DNA of 9,201 nucleotides from Chitinophagales bacterium (GCA_020629335.1 JAHDDN010000087.1:6625-15825), one strand, 5' to 3'. Counted from the first letter of the stretch, positions 1-6,390 are shown. A program made the numbers and translations. The notes: generated from the letters alone by a model not told the origin.

Positions 1-806
1 TCTATTTCTACGGGAACGCCTTCGCAAGTACTTAATTCAATTTCGGAAAAGACATTATTTATTTCTGTTACTATGATGGTAGCGATAGAATCACAACCCG
101 TGCTACTTGTATAAGTAAAATCTGTTGGAGTATCGACAGCTACTACTGTACCATCTACTTCTAAAGGTACTCCCTCACAAGTACTTAATTCAATTTCGGA
201 GTAGACATTATTTATTTCTGTTACTATTACTGTGATGATGGAATCACAATCAGTACTACTTGTATAAGTGAAATCTGTGGGGGTATTAGCAGGAACTACT
301 GTGCCGTCAAATTCGGCTGCTATGCCTTCACAAGTAGTCAAATCTACAGAAGCATAAACATTACTCATTTCTGTAGCCACTACGGTAATAATAGAATCAC
401 AACCTGCACTGCTTTCATAAGTAAAATCTGTAGGTATATTAAAAGGTACATTAGTACCATCAAATGCTGGTGTTTCTCCCTCACAGACAGAGATCGCCAC
501 ATTATCATAGCTATCTAAAATAGGGTTCACAAAGATAGTGACTAAAGAATCACAACCTGCAGCAGACTCCAGTGTTAGTTCTAATGAATTGCCAGGCAAA
601 ACGCTTAGGCCATTAATGAAAAGTGGGCTGCCTTCACAGCTGGAAGTATCCACCGTGGTTTCAATATTTGTTAAGGCTTCTACATTAACTGTTAGCAATG
701 AATCACAACCACTACTGGCTGTCAAATCAAAGCTTTCTGTATTTCCTGCTGCAATTGATAAGCCATTAACTATGATGTTATTTCCAGCACAAGCGAAGGT
801 ATCTAT
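1..806 (-). repeat. Tandem 51-residue (153-nt) Cys repeats inside the surface protein
   Basis: The first Cys codon of each unit begins at 791, 638, 485, 332, 179 and 26, an exact 153-nt spacing five times over with no indel. Each complete unit has two cysteines, one in a (T/S)CEG-like start and one in a (G/D)CDS(I/L) motif about 30 residues later. This suggests one conserved disulfide in a small beta-sandwich unit. The units nearest the left edge are almost identical in DNA, for example around 25-75 and 178-228, while the units nearer 640-800 have diverged. This implies recent expansion at the C-terminal side. The array continues past the window edge, so the copy number is unknown. Confidence 0.9.
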
Positions 807-2252
807 TTCAGCAGTGATTTGCTCTACAATATTTACATCAATATCGACTATTTTAGCATTATTGCAAAAATCTGTAACGGTCAATGAGTAGCTTCCTGAG
901 CTTGCTGAAACAAGCTGAGTTTCATTAGAACCTCCCCCTACACTCCATTGATAATTATAGGGCGGTTTCCCTCCATTCACTAAAGGGGCTAATTCAATAC
1001 CTCCAGTAGGAACAGCACTGGCACATAAGTCAACATCATCAATATCGACTATCAAAGGTTCTACATCTAAGATACTTAACTCTACTGCTGTTCCTTCCAA
1101 GATACTACAATCACAATCTTGAAAATACTCAATGATTAAAGACTCCGTACCTTCGAGTTCATCATCAGAGAAAGACTCTATAGTATACTCGACACTCATC
1201 TCACCTACAGGAACTGTCATAGAGGCTGGTAATGATGCATAATCGACTCCTTCTACTGCCGTACTCGCATCTGAAGGAACTATATCAATCGAAATCGGGA
1301 AAGAAGTATCTTCACTTATTCTTTCTAATTTCAAGTAAGCATCTCCACAACCTTCCTCAACTTCATTACTTGGTGAGTCTGGAACAACAATCGAGAGTGT
1401 TACCCCATCTCCCGCATTAAAGCTATTGGCTGCCAAGAAAACGGATGAATCAAATGCATTATCACTTACATCAGCAATTCCCAATTTGATGTGATAAGTT
1501 TCACAGGGCTGAACAACGGCCGAAGCTGTTATGATAGTTGTGTAACCATCATATTCTATATAATCAATGGCTATTGGCGCTGGGTGATCTGGACAATAAT
1601 CCTCTAATTCCGATTGCTTTACATTCGGAACATAATACTCACTATTAACTGTATGATTTACTGTATTAACTGCTACTAGATCAGTAGTACCAGGTATCAC
1701 GGCAATATTCTCGGCATTATTACTATAAGTGCCATTTATGCCTGGCCCACTTATAAAAAAGCCAAATACATCATTAAATAGATTATCTGCAAATTGACAA
1801 TACTCTTCTGATGCGAATACATAACTAAATCCAACTACAGAAGATGAAGGAATAAAATCAAACTCAATCAAGGTAGCATCATATACTGAGGCCGTTGTTA
1901 GTTGATTTAAATCTGGATCATCTACCGTACTATTTAGTAAAGTAGTCGTTGAGTTAGAATTATTGGGTCCTTTAGCTTTAATTACGCTACCACTGGACAT
2001 AATAATCCCATCTTCTATACCTAAAGCCGAATTACCTTCTGAAAAATAGCCGATGCTTATCGGATCGCCATCTAATGAAATACTCGACTCTATCACTTGG
2101 ACACAACCATCTGCAAAGAAGGTGTCCTTAATCAAATCTGCGGAAAAATCTGCGCTTACATCTAATACCTGTCCTTGAACTACATCTACACTTAAAAACA
2201 CATAAAATATCAAAAGGGAAACTAAATAACTAATTCTAATAACATTATTCAT
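1..2252 (-). CDS. Choice-of-anchor L domain surface protein with Calx-beta, SprB-like and Cys repeats (partial, C-terminus missing)
   Basis: An open frame of 750 codons starts at ATG 2252 and runs off the left edge without a stop. AAAGGAG lies 6 nt upstream of the ATG and supports this start. Residues 1-28 form a signal peptide (short basic N-region, long hydrophobic core, VVQGQ end). Residues about 45-280 match the choice-of-anchor L domain: GYFSEGNSALGI near 65, YVFASEEY and FNDVFGFFISGPG near 140-168, and IEYDGYTT with DSSVFLAANSF near 230-276. Residues about 300-385 look like a Calx-beta domain (EGVDYASLPASMTVPVGE, DDELEGTES). Residues about 408-458 resemble a SprB/PKD-like domain (GGKPPYNYQWS, GSYSLTVTD). 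From about 483 onward there are 51-residue repeats. Such proteins are typically exported and end in a type IX secretion or gliding-motility C-terminal anchor; that end lies outside the window, so surface display is inferred. The ligand is unknown; adhesion is a guess. Confidence 0.9.
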   Translation of the reverse strand, partial: MNNVIRISYLVSLLIFYVFLSVDVVQGQVLDVSADFSADLIKDTFFADGCVQVIESSISLDGDPISIGYFSEGNSALGIEDGIIMSSGSVIKAKGPNNSNSTTTLLNSTVDDPDLNQLTTASVYDATLIEFDFIPSSSVVGFSYVFASEEYCQFADNLFNDVFGFFISGPGINGTYSNNAENIAVIPGTTDLVAVNTVNHTVNSEYYVPNVKQSELEDYCPDHPAPIAIDYIEYDGYTTIITASAVVQPCETYHIKLGIADVSDNAFDSSVFLAANSFNAGDGVTLSIVVPDSPSNEVEEGCGDAYLKLERISEDTSFPISIDIVPSDASTAVEGVDYASLPASMTVPVGEMSVEYTIESFSDDELEGTESLIIEYFQDCDCSILEGTAVELSILDVEPLIVDIDDVDLCASAVPTGGIELAPLVNGGKPPYNYQWSVGGGSNETQLVSASSGSYSLTVTDFCNNAKIVDIDVNIVEQITAEIDTFACAGNNIIVNGLSIAAGNTESFDLTASSGCDSLLTVNVEALTNIETTVDTSSCEGSPLFINGLSVLPGNSLELTLESAAGCDSLVTIFVNPILDSYDNVAISVCEGETPAFDGTNVPFNIPTDFTYESSAGCDSIITVVATEMSNVYASVDLTTCEGIAAEFDGTVVPANTPTDFTYTSSTDCDSIITVIVTEINNVYSEIELSTCEGVPLEVDGTVVAVDTPTDFTYTSSTGCDSIATIIVTEINNVFSEIELSTCEGVPVEI

Positions 2253-2344
2253 GAAAGCTCCTTTAATTGGATGAGTGTTTATGGATCTAAATTAGGCGGA
2301 GTCTTTTATCTAAGTAATGAACTTGTTTAAAGTTTTATGGTGAA

Positions 2345-2453
2345 GCTGAAAATGAGATAATTTTTCGTAGTTCAAGGCATTTTTGAGGTGCATAGCATCG
2401 CTACGGACCAATAAAATAACGCAGAAATACGGAAAATTAGCCATTTTTAAAGC
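2345..2453. repeat. Long imperfect palindrome (REP-like intergenic element) upstream of the surface protein gene
   Basis: A dyad centred on 2398 has TAGC 2393-2396 and GCTA 2400-2403 at its tip, GGT 2387-2389 against ACC 2407-2409, and TTTT/AAAA further out. A stem of about 11 bp pairs 2359-2369 with 2428-2438 (one G-T pair). Beyond it, GCTGAAAATG near 2345 faces CATTTTTAAAGC near 2442. If the promoter at 2534-2541 is used, the element lies in the 5' leader of the surface protein mRNA. It could be a dispersed repeat or a cis-acting mRNA structure. I see nothing convincing between 2454 and 2660 except that promoter box. Confidence 0.55.
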
Positions 2454-2533
2454 CAACAGAAAAGCTTTAAATGAGTTCAATATACCAATAAGTCAGTCAA
2501 AATTGATTGCTTGCACTTAAACTAATTCTTAGA

Positions 2534-2541
2534 CAAAGATA
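2534..2541 (-). promoter_or_regulatory. Candidate -7 box (TATCTTTG) for the surface protein gene
   Basis: Read on the minus strand, TATCTTTG is an exact match to the Bacteroidota TAnnTTTG -7 element. It is the only exact match I found upstream of the 2252 start. The nearest TTG lies only 14 nt upstream of it, so the -33 element is poor. It implies a leader of roughly 275 nt that includes the long palindrome. Confidence 0.35.
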
Positions 2542-2663
2542 CGTAGTTTATGTCACAATATGTTTAAAACTTATAAAAGATATTCCTTTTTTTTCAGCCT
2601 AACTGACATTTATTTATATACGAATTTTGGTGGGTAAAGGTTATCAATGAGTTATGAAAACAC

Positions 2664-2693
2664 ATAAAAAAAGGGCCACTAAAAGTGGCCCTT
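2664..2693 (-). terminator. Strong Rho-independent terminator (minus strand)
   Basis: A perfect 10-bp stem (AAGGGCCACT 2671-2680 with AGTGGCCCTT 2684-2693) encloses a 3-nt loop. On the minus strand it is followed by a run of seven T (2672-2666), and then TTTT after a short break. On the plus strand the flank is A-rich, so the terminator works leftward. No annotated minus-strand gene lies just upstream of it, which implies a short transcript starting between here and the divergent XRE gene. Confidence 0.8.
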
Positions 2694-2694
2694 A

Positions 2695-2796
2695 TTAAAA
2701 ACAACAACAAAAACAAAGAGACAATTTGTAATCTAAAATTTTATTTTTTTTAAAAACAATAATGGATTTCAAAGAGTAAAAGCTCTTTTCCATCAT
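2695..2796 (-). CDS. Possible 33-residue small protein within the small RNA unit
   Basis: From ATG 2796 (or the second ATG at 2793) a frame runs 33 codons to tandem TAA TAA stops, which lie directly against the terminator stem. The peptide begins MMEKSFYSLKSIIVF, has a Lys/Asn-rich middle and ends LSLCFCCCF. The predicted transcription start lies only about 5 nt upstream, so translation would be nearly leaderless, and no Shine-Dalgarno sequence is visible. The terminator fit favours a gene. Against it, the second half is low-complexity, since its Cys-rich end comes from a TTTTTGTTGTTG tract. I know no homologous family. Confidence 0.25.
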   Translation of the reverse strand: MMEKSFYSLKSIIVFKKNKILDYKLSLCFCCCF

Positions 2797-2806
2797 TATG
2801 ATGCCA

Positions 2807-2837
2807 CAAATATAAGCTTTGCGAAAATAATTTGCAA
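2807..2837 (-). promoter_or_regulatory. Promoter of the minus-strand small RNA/small gene
   Basis: On the minus strand, TTG (2837-2835) is separated by exactly 20 nt from TATATTTG (2814-2807), matching both Bacteroidota promoter elements with ideal spacing. The predicted start is near 2800-2803. Two of the TTTGC-type dyad motifs overlap this promoter. Confidence 0.65.
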
Positions 2838-2870
2838 GCGAATATTCGCTATTTTTGATTTTTTCGCAAA
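2818..2870. promoter_or_regulatory. Nested dyad, candidate operator of the adjacent ScfR/RamB-like regulator
   Basis: TTTGCGAAAA (2818-2827) and TTTTCGCAAA (2861-2870) are perfect inverted repeats centred on 2844. Inside them, centred on 2843.5, is the perfect 12-bp palindrome GCGAATATTCGC (2838-2849), preceded by TTTGCAAG (2831-2838). The characterised relatives RamB and PrpR bind TTTGCAAA-like sites, so these motifs are what such a protein might recognise. The dyad overlaps the small RNA promoter and lies about 100 bp upstream of the XRE start. A further near-match, TTTGCGGA (2953-2960), sits on the XRE gene's own -7 box. Autoregulation and control of the small RNA are inferences. Confidence 0.5.
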
Positions 2871-2929
2871 ATTTTGGCCTTTTGACGGTTTTATTGGCTT
2901 TATTTTCATTTTTTTGATGGGGAGAATAC

Positions 2930-2956
2930 TTGTTTACATTAGATTAACTAATTTTG
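2930..2956 (+). promoter_or_regulatory. Promoter of the XRE regulator gene
   Basis: TAATTTTG (2949-2956) is an exact TAnnTTTG box. A TTG at 2930-2932 lies 16 nt upstream, one base short of the usual range. The box ends 10 nt before the ATG, so the transcript would have a very short leader. Confidence 0.5.
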
Positions 2957-2966
2957 CGGACTAGAA

Positions 2967-4478
2967 ATGGAAAAACTCAATACACATCAAAATATTCAGC
3001 TGATTTTTGGCTTGAAGCTTCGACAACTTAGGCAAGATCGAAATTTATCTTTTGCGGATTTGTCGAAAAAGAGCGGTATTTCTACTTCTTATCTCAATGA
3101 GATCGAGAAGGGAAAGAAGTATCCTAAGTTGGATAAGATGCTGAAATTAGCGAAGGCATTGGAGATTAGTTATGAAGAATTGGTATCTGTGCAATTGAAT
3201 CATCAGTTGGCTCCACTGTCAGAATTAATCAATTCGAATGTATTGCAGAATTTGCCTTTGGAGTTGTTTGGCCTGAGTACGAGTAAGTTAGTATCTTTGA
3301 TTTCTAATGCACCTATTAAGGTAACGGCTTTTTTGAGTACTTTGATTCGAGTAGCGAGATCTTATGACATGAGTAAGGAGCGCTTTTTCTTTTCTTCTTT
3401 GAGAGCTTATCAGGAGATGCACCATAATTATTTTGAGGAAATTGAGGATAAGGTAGATGAGTTTATTGATCAGTATGAAGTCAATGTAGCACCACCTGTT
3501 GAAGCCCAGGCTTTGAAAAATATTTTGATTAAGGAGTTTGGATACACGATCAATGATCAACAATTGGCCGAATATCCCGATTTATTGGAGTTTAGGTGTA
3601 TTTTTATTCCAGAGAAAAAGAAATTATTAATTAATCCCGCATTATCTGACTCTCAGCAGACTTTCTTATTAGGTAAGGAATTGGCTTTTAACTATCTGAA
3701 ATTAAAGGAACGACCTAATCGTTTTTCGCTTTTTAATGTTGAGTCTTTTGAGCAAGCATTGAATAATTTTAAAGCCTCCTATTTTTCGGTGGCTTTATTA
3801 ATGAATAGGCATTTATTTTTAGCTGATTTACGTAGAGACCTACAGTTTAAGGAATGGCATGAAGAGAAATTTGTAGCTTTATTATATAAGTATAGAGCCA
3901 CTCCAGAGATGTTTTTACACCGTTTGACGAATTTATTACCACAGTATTTCGGGATTCAAAATCTATATTTCCTTCGATTCAATAATGTGATGGATAGTAA
4001 TGAATACTTCATTACGAAAGAGCTAAACCTAGGTGGAGAGAATAAACCTTATACGACGGAGCGAGGGCATTATTGTAGACGTTGGGTTTCTATTAAAAAC
4101 CTTAAGCGATTAGAAAAAACAATCAAGGAGAAATCACCTCCCAATACCCCTACTATCGCAGTACAAAGAGATCATTATGTGAATAGTGGAGCAGAATACC
4201 TGACCATCTCTATTGCTCGTCGGAAGTCTCCTACCCCTAACGAAAATGTAAGCGTTACGCTTGGCTTAAGACTGGACGAAAATGTCAAAAAGCATTTGAA
4301 GTTTTGGAATGATTCTTCCATTCATATTGAATCAGTGAATAAAGCATGTGAGCGTTGTCCTTTAGAAGATTGTGCTGAAAGAGCCGCTCCACCTACCTTT
4401 ATAGAAGAGAAAAAATTTCAAGACAGAATGGAAAGCGCTTTAGAAAAATTGAAGGAACAGGAGCGCAAATCTCCATAA
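2967..4478 (+). CDS. XRE-family transcriptional regulator, ScfR/RamB-like, with degenerate ImmA/IrrE domain
   Basis: The 503-residue cytoplasmic protein is probably a DNA-binding regulator. Residues 12-71 form an XRE helix-turn-helix (LRQLRQDRNLSFADLSKKSG, then STSYLNEIEKGKKYPKLDKM). The central part (about 175-300) aligns with the ImmA/IrrE metallopeptidase-like region. The HExxH signature there has become GKELAF (236-241): K237 and F241 replace the zinc histidines and only E238 remains, so protease activity is unlikely. The C-terminal part ends in CERCPLEDC (461-469), which resembles the conserved Cys cluster of DUF2083-type short-chain fatty acyl regulators such as RamB, PrpR and MrpR. In those relatives acyl-CoA is the effector; whether this one binds acyl-CoA is unknown. 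A dyad upstream suggests autoregulation. The next gene starts 35 nt downstream on the same strand and may be co-transcribed. Confidence 0.85.
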   Translation: MEKLNTHQNIQLIFGLKLRQLRQDRNLSFADLSKKSGISTSYLNEIEKGKKYPKLDKMLKLAKALEISYEELVSVQLNHQLAPLSELINSNVLQNLPLELFGLSTSKLVSLISNAPIKVTAFLSTLIRVARSYDMSKERFFFSSLRAYQEMHHNYFEEIEDKVDEFIDQYEVNVAPPVEAQALKNILIKEFGYTINDQQLAEYPDLLEFRCIFIPEKKKLLINPALSDSQQTFLLGKELAFNYLKLKERPNRFSLFNVESFEQALNNFKASYFSVALLMNRHLFLADLRRDLQFKEWHEEKFVALLYKYRATPEMFLHRLTNLLPQYFGIQNLYFLRFNNVMDSNEYFITKELNLGGENKPYTTERGHYCRRWVSIKNLKRLEKTIKEKSPPNTPTIAVQRDHYVNSGAEYLTISIARRKSPTPNENVSVTLGLRLDENVKKHLKFWNDSSIHIESVNKACERCPLEDCAERAAPPTFIEEKKFQDRMESALEKLKEQERKSP

Positions 4479-4513
4479 TTTTTTAGTATATTGTGTTTTA
4501 ATATATCAAGCAA

Positions 4514-5362
4514 ATGACGCACGCTTTTACGATTGATTTAGAGGATTGGTATCACGGCATTGAATTACCCCTTTCAGAATGGACAAACAAAGAACGAAGG
4601 TTACATCTCGGTATGGATACCATCCTATCTTTATTAGATAAACACCAAGTAAAAGCAACTTTCTTCACCTTAGGTTGGATAGGCGAACATCATCCTGATA
4701 TTGTAAAAAAGGTGGTACAAGCTGGACATGAACTCGCTTGTCATAGCTACTATCACGAGAAAGTTTACGATCTCAATCCCAAAAGTTTTAAGGAAGATAC
4801 TTATAAAGCCAAATCCATTTTAGAGCAATTAAGTGGACAAGCAATTACAGGCTATCGCGCTCCCTATTTCAGCATTACAAAAGACAGCATTTGGGCTTTA
4901 GCTATTCTGAAAGAATTAGGTTTTGATTACGATTGTTCTATCTCCCCCATCGTCACTTGGCGCTATGGAATTGCCAATACACCCAATCACATCTATCAAT
5001 TAAACGATATTGATCTGATCGAATATCCACTGACCGACTTCCGATTCTTATTCAAAAAATGGGGAACTGGCGGGGCTTATTTTAGGATATTTCCAATAAG
5101 CGCTTTCAAGAAAGGGATTCAACATTTCGAACAACAGGCGCAACCCATGATTTTCTACGGACATCCGTGGGAGTATGATCCAGGGCATCCAGTGGTGGAA
5201 ATGGAGCGCAAAGCCAAATTTACCCACTACCGAAATTTAGATAAAATGGCAAGCCGAACAGACACTATCTTACAACAGTTTCAATTTACGACTGTTCAAG
5301 CAGTATTGAGTGGCCTGAATAAGGCAGATATCCCAAGTATGTCAACCAAGGATTTAGCCTGA
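4514..5362 (+). CDS. Polysaccharide deacetylase family protein (DUF3473 / exopolysaccharide type)
   Basis: The 282-residue NodB-homology protein removes N-acetyl groups from a polysaccharide or its lipid-linked precursor. It shows the family motifs in order: TIDLEDWY (6-13) with the acidic catalytic/metal residues D8, E10 and D11; the metal-binding HSYYH (H77, H81); YRAPYFS (114-120); GGAYFRIFP (187-194); and FYGHPWEYDP (214-223). The last two mark the DUF3473 branch, which is found in exopolysaccharide loci, including exosortase-associated ones. No signal peptide or membrane segment is visible, so it should act in the cytoplasm. I found no TAnnTTTG box in the 35-nt gap after the XRE gene, so it may be read from that promoter. 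The methyltransferase follows 49 nt later. No exosortase or glycosyltransferase lies in the window. Confidence 0.88.
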   Translation: MTHAFTIDLEDWYHGIELPLSEWTNKERRLHLGMDTILSLLDKHQVKATFFTLGWIGEHHPDIVKKVVQAGHELACHSYYHEKVYDLNPKSFKEDTYKAKSILEQLSGQAITGYRAPYFSITKDSIWALAILKELGFDYDCSISPIVTWRYGIANTPNHIYQLNDIDLIEYPLTDFRFLFKKWGTGGAYFRIFPISAFKKGIQHFEQQAQPMIFYGHPWEYDPGHPVVEMERKAKFTHYRNLDKMASRTDTILQQFQFTTVQAVLSGLNKADIPSMSTKDLA

Positions 5363-5387
5363 ACTGGTTAAAGTTTTTATAATTCCT

Positions 5388-5395
5388 TACCTTTG
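5388..5395 (+). promoter_or_regulatory. Candidate -7 box (TACCTTTG) for the methyltransferase gene
   Basis: TACCTTTG matches TAnnTTTG exactly and lies in the 49-nt gap, 16 nt before the methyltransferase ATG. I see no TTG at -33 spacing, so this could be a weak or secondary promoter inside an operon. Confidence 0.4.
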
Positions 5396-5411
5396 CATAA
5401 AATATCAAAAA

Positions 5412-6071
5412 ATGAGTACAGAAGGCAAAGCAGTTAAAGAGTTTTTTCACTCTTATGCAGAAGATTTTGACGCCATATATGGACATAGTGAAAAGCGAGG
5501 CACCATCGGGAAATTAATCGACAAATACACTCGCCAAACCATGTATTTGCGCTTTGAAGAAAGCTTAAAACACAGCAGCAATCCTGCCATCAAAAGCGTA
5601 ATGGACATTGGATGTGGGGGCGGAAGATACATTATCGAGTTTCTCAAACAAGGCAAGGAAGTCTTAGGCTTAGACATCGCTTCAGGCATGATAGATCTCG
5701 CCAAAGAAAGCGTCCGAAAAATGAAACTGGACGAGTCAAAAGTAGAATGGGTGATCGCTGGTTATATGGATTATCCTTCTCCCAAAAAATACGATGCCGC
5801 CTGCCTAATGGGCTTCTTCGATTACATCCCAGAACCACTCCCATTACTCAAAAAATTAGATCAAGAAATCACTCAAGAAATTTACGCCAGCTTCCCAAAA
5901 AGCAATCACTGGTTAGCCGGCCAAAGACGAGTTCGCTACCGTTGGCGCAACTGCCCACTCTACCTTTATACCGAAAATGAAGTCAAATCCCTACTCGACC
6001 AAGCAGGCTGGAAAGGCAAATATGAACTAAAGGATTTTGGACGAGATATTTTTGTAAGGGTTAAAAAATAA
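5412..6071 (+). CDS. Class I SAM-dependent methyltransferase
   Basis: This 219-residue cytoplasmic enzyme has a Rossmann-fold SAM-binding core. Motif I is VMDIGCGGGRY (63-73). The acidic residue expected to hold the SAM ribose is D88 in LGLDIASGM. A motif IV-like stretch follows at DAACLMGFFDYIPE (128-141). The N-terminal FFHSYAEDFDAIYG (11-24) resembles a leader seen in small methyltransferases of glycan loci, and the C-terminal half (about 160-200) is loosely like Mg-protoporphyrin O-methyltransferases. The substrate cannot be read from sequence. Its place directly after the polysaccharide deacetylase suggests that both modify the same glycan or its carrier, which is an inference. The repeat-rich region begins within about 30 nt of the stop codon, and I see no clear T-tailed terminator for this gene. 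Confidence 0.85.
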   Translation: MSTEGKAVKEFFHSYAEDFDAIYGHSEKRGTIGKLIDKYTRQTMYLRFEESLKHSSNPAIKSVMDIGCGGGRYIIEFLKQGKEVLGLDIASGMIDLAKESVRKMKLDESKVEWVIAGYMDYPSPKKYDAACLMGFFDYIPEPLPLLKKLDQEITQEIYASFPKSNHWLAGQRRVRYRWRNCPLYLYTENEVKSLLDQAGWKGKYELKDFGRDIFVRVKK

Positions 6072-6100
6072 GAACAAAACTGATAATCGTTATCATCGGG

Positions 6101-6128
6101 AGGGCGAACACATAGTTTCGCCCCTACA
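6101..6128 (-). repeat. GTAGGGGCG-type hairpin repeat, copy 1
   Basis: GGGCGAA (6102-6108) and TTCGCCC (6117-6123) form a perfect 7-bp stem around an 8-nt loop. Read on the minus strand the unit starts TGTAGGGGCGAAAC and ends TGTTCGCCCT, which matches copy 2 at 6198-6226 base for base over most of its length. A similar short hairpin is, from memory, common between genes in several bacterial phyla. Confidence 0.6.
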
Positions 6129-6174
6129 AATTCCTTGTTTATAATTCATCATTCATTGTTAAATTTGGGGCTTC

Positions 6175-6247
6175 CCCTTTCTAATTTTTCATTCGACCGT
6201 AGGGGCGCTACCTATATGTACGCCCACGAATGAAAAATTAGAAAGGG
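6175..6247. repeat. Perfect 21-bp inverted repeat enclosing hairpin copy 2
   Basis: Arms 6175-6195 and 6227-6247 are exact reverse complements (left arm begins CCCTTTCTAA and ends TTCATTCG). They enclose a 31-nt loop made almost entirely of the second GTAGGGGCG hairpin. The RNA would fold into a very stable cruciform-like structure on either strand. It could serve as a bidirectional transcription barrier or be a small non-autonomous element that a transposase of the REP or IS200/IS605 kind can move. Neither is shown here. Confidence 0.75.
6198..6226 (+). repeat. GTAGGGGCG-type hairpin repeat, copy 2
   Basis: The unit CGTAGGGGCGCTACC...GTACGCCCA has an inner stem GGGCG (6203-6207) with CGCCC (6221-6225), and TAC/GTA closing the loop after a one-base bulge. 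It is inverted relative to copy 1 at 6101-6128. Confidence 0.6.
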
Positions 6248-6390
6248 TCGGGCTGTCCGCTATTATGTGGCTATGCTGCTCCTACTCCACTAAGCTGTAC
6301 TTGTCTGCCCTTTCAGGGCCAGCCTGCGTCCAGCTAAGTTCCGTAAGTCGCATCATGTACGCCACATACCGCTTCCATCCCTAAGCCGAT
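6248..6390. repeat. GC-rich structured intergenic block, probable dispersed repeat
   Basis: This stretch is much richer in G+C than the AT-rich sequence on its right, and I found no convincing coding frame in it. It begins TCGGGCTGTCCGCT right after the 21-bp inverted repeat and ends near CCATCCCTAAGCCG. TATGTGGC (6264-6271) is the exact complement of GCCACATA (6361-6368) and closes an ~90-nt domain, which contains the small hairpin GCCCT-TTC-AGGGC (6307-6319). The opening and closing phrases resemble an intergenic repeat I associate with Bacteroidota genomes; this comes from memory only. A structured RNA gene is possible, but I see no promoter for one. Confidence 0.4.

Larger units (their letters stand above)
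2664..2802 (-). ncRNA. Predicted small RNA (about 135-140 nt) divergent from the XRE regulator gene
   Basis: This transcription unit is defined by an excellent Bacteroidota promoter (TTG 2837-2835, 20-nt spacer, TATATTTG 2814-2807) and by the terminator at 2664-2693. Near its 5' end AATGATGG pairs with CCATTATT (one G-U), with an inner AAGAG/CTCTT stem, giving a hairpin of about 40 nt at roughly 2797-2758. The middle is U- and A-rich and probably single-stranded, which would suit an RNA-binding or antisense role. The same unit holds a 33-codon reading frame that stops right at the terminator, so it may instead be a small mRNA. The promoter overlaps the putative operator of the XRE regulator, so control by that regulator is plausible. 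I do not recognise an Rfam family. Confidence 0.5.

Noticed and set aside
1..806. CRISPR-like regular repeats
   Set aside because: The 153-nt period is in frame and codes for a conserved 51-residue protein unit. There are no short identical repeats with unique spacers.
538..1420. Plus-strand reading frames of 117 and 62 codons
   Set aside because: They lie antisense inside the large surface protein, and their Ser/Val-rich composition is simply the complement of its repeats.
5286..5844. Minus-strand and alternate-frame reading frames over the deacetylase and methyltransferase genes
   Set aside because: They overlap two clearly recognised proteins and show no family motifs of their own.
6081..6095. 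TGATAATCGTTATCA palindrome resembling a Fur box or short terminator
   Set aside because: It lies just after the methyltransferase stop with no gene downstream on that strand to control, and no T-tract follows.
6167..6177. GGGG-CTT-CCCC mini-hairpin
   Set aside because: It is only 4 bp and overlaps the far better 21-bp inverted repeat; no independent role can be supported.
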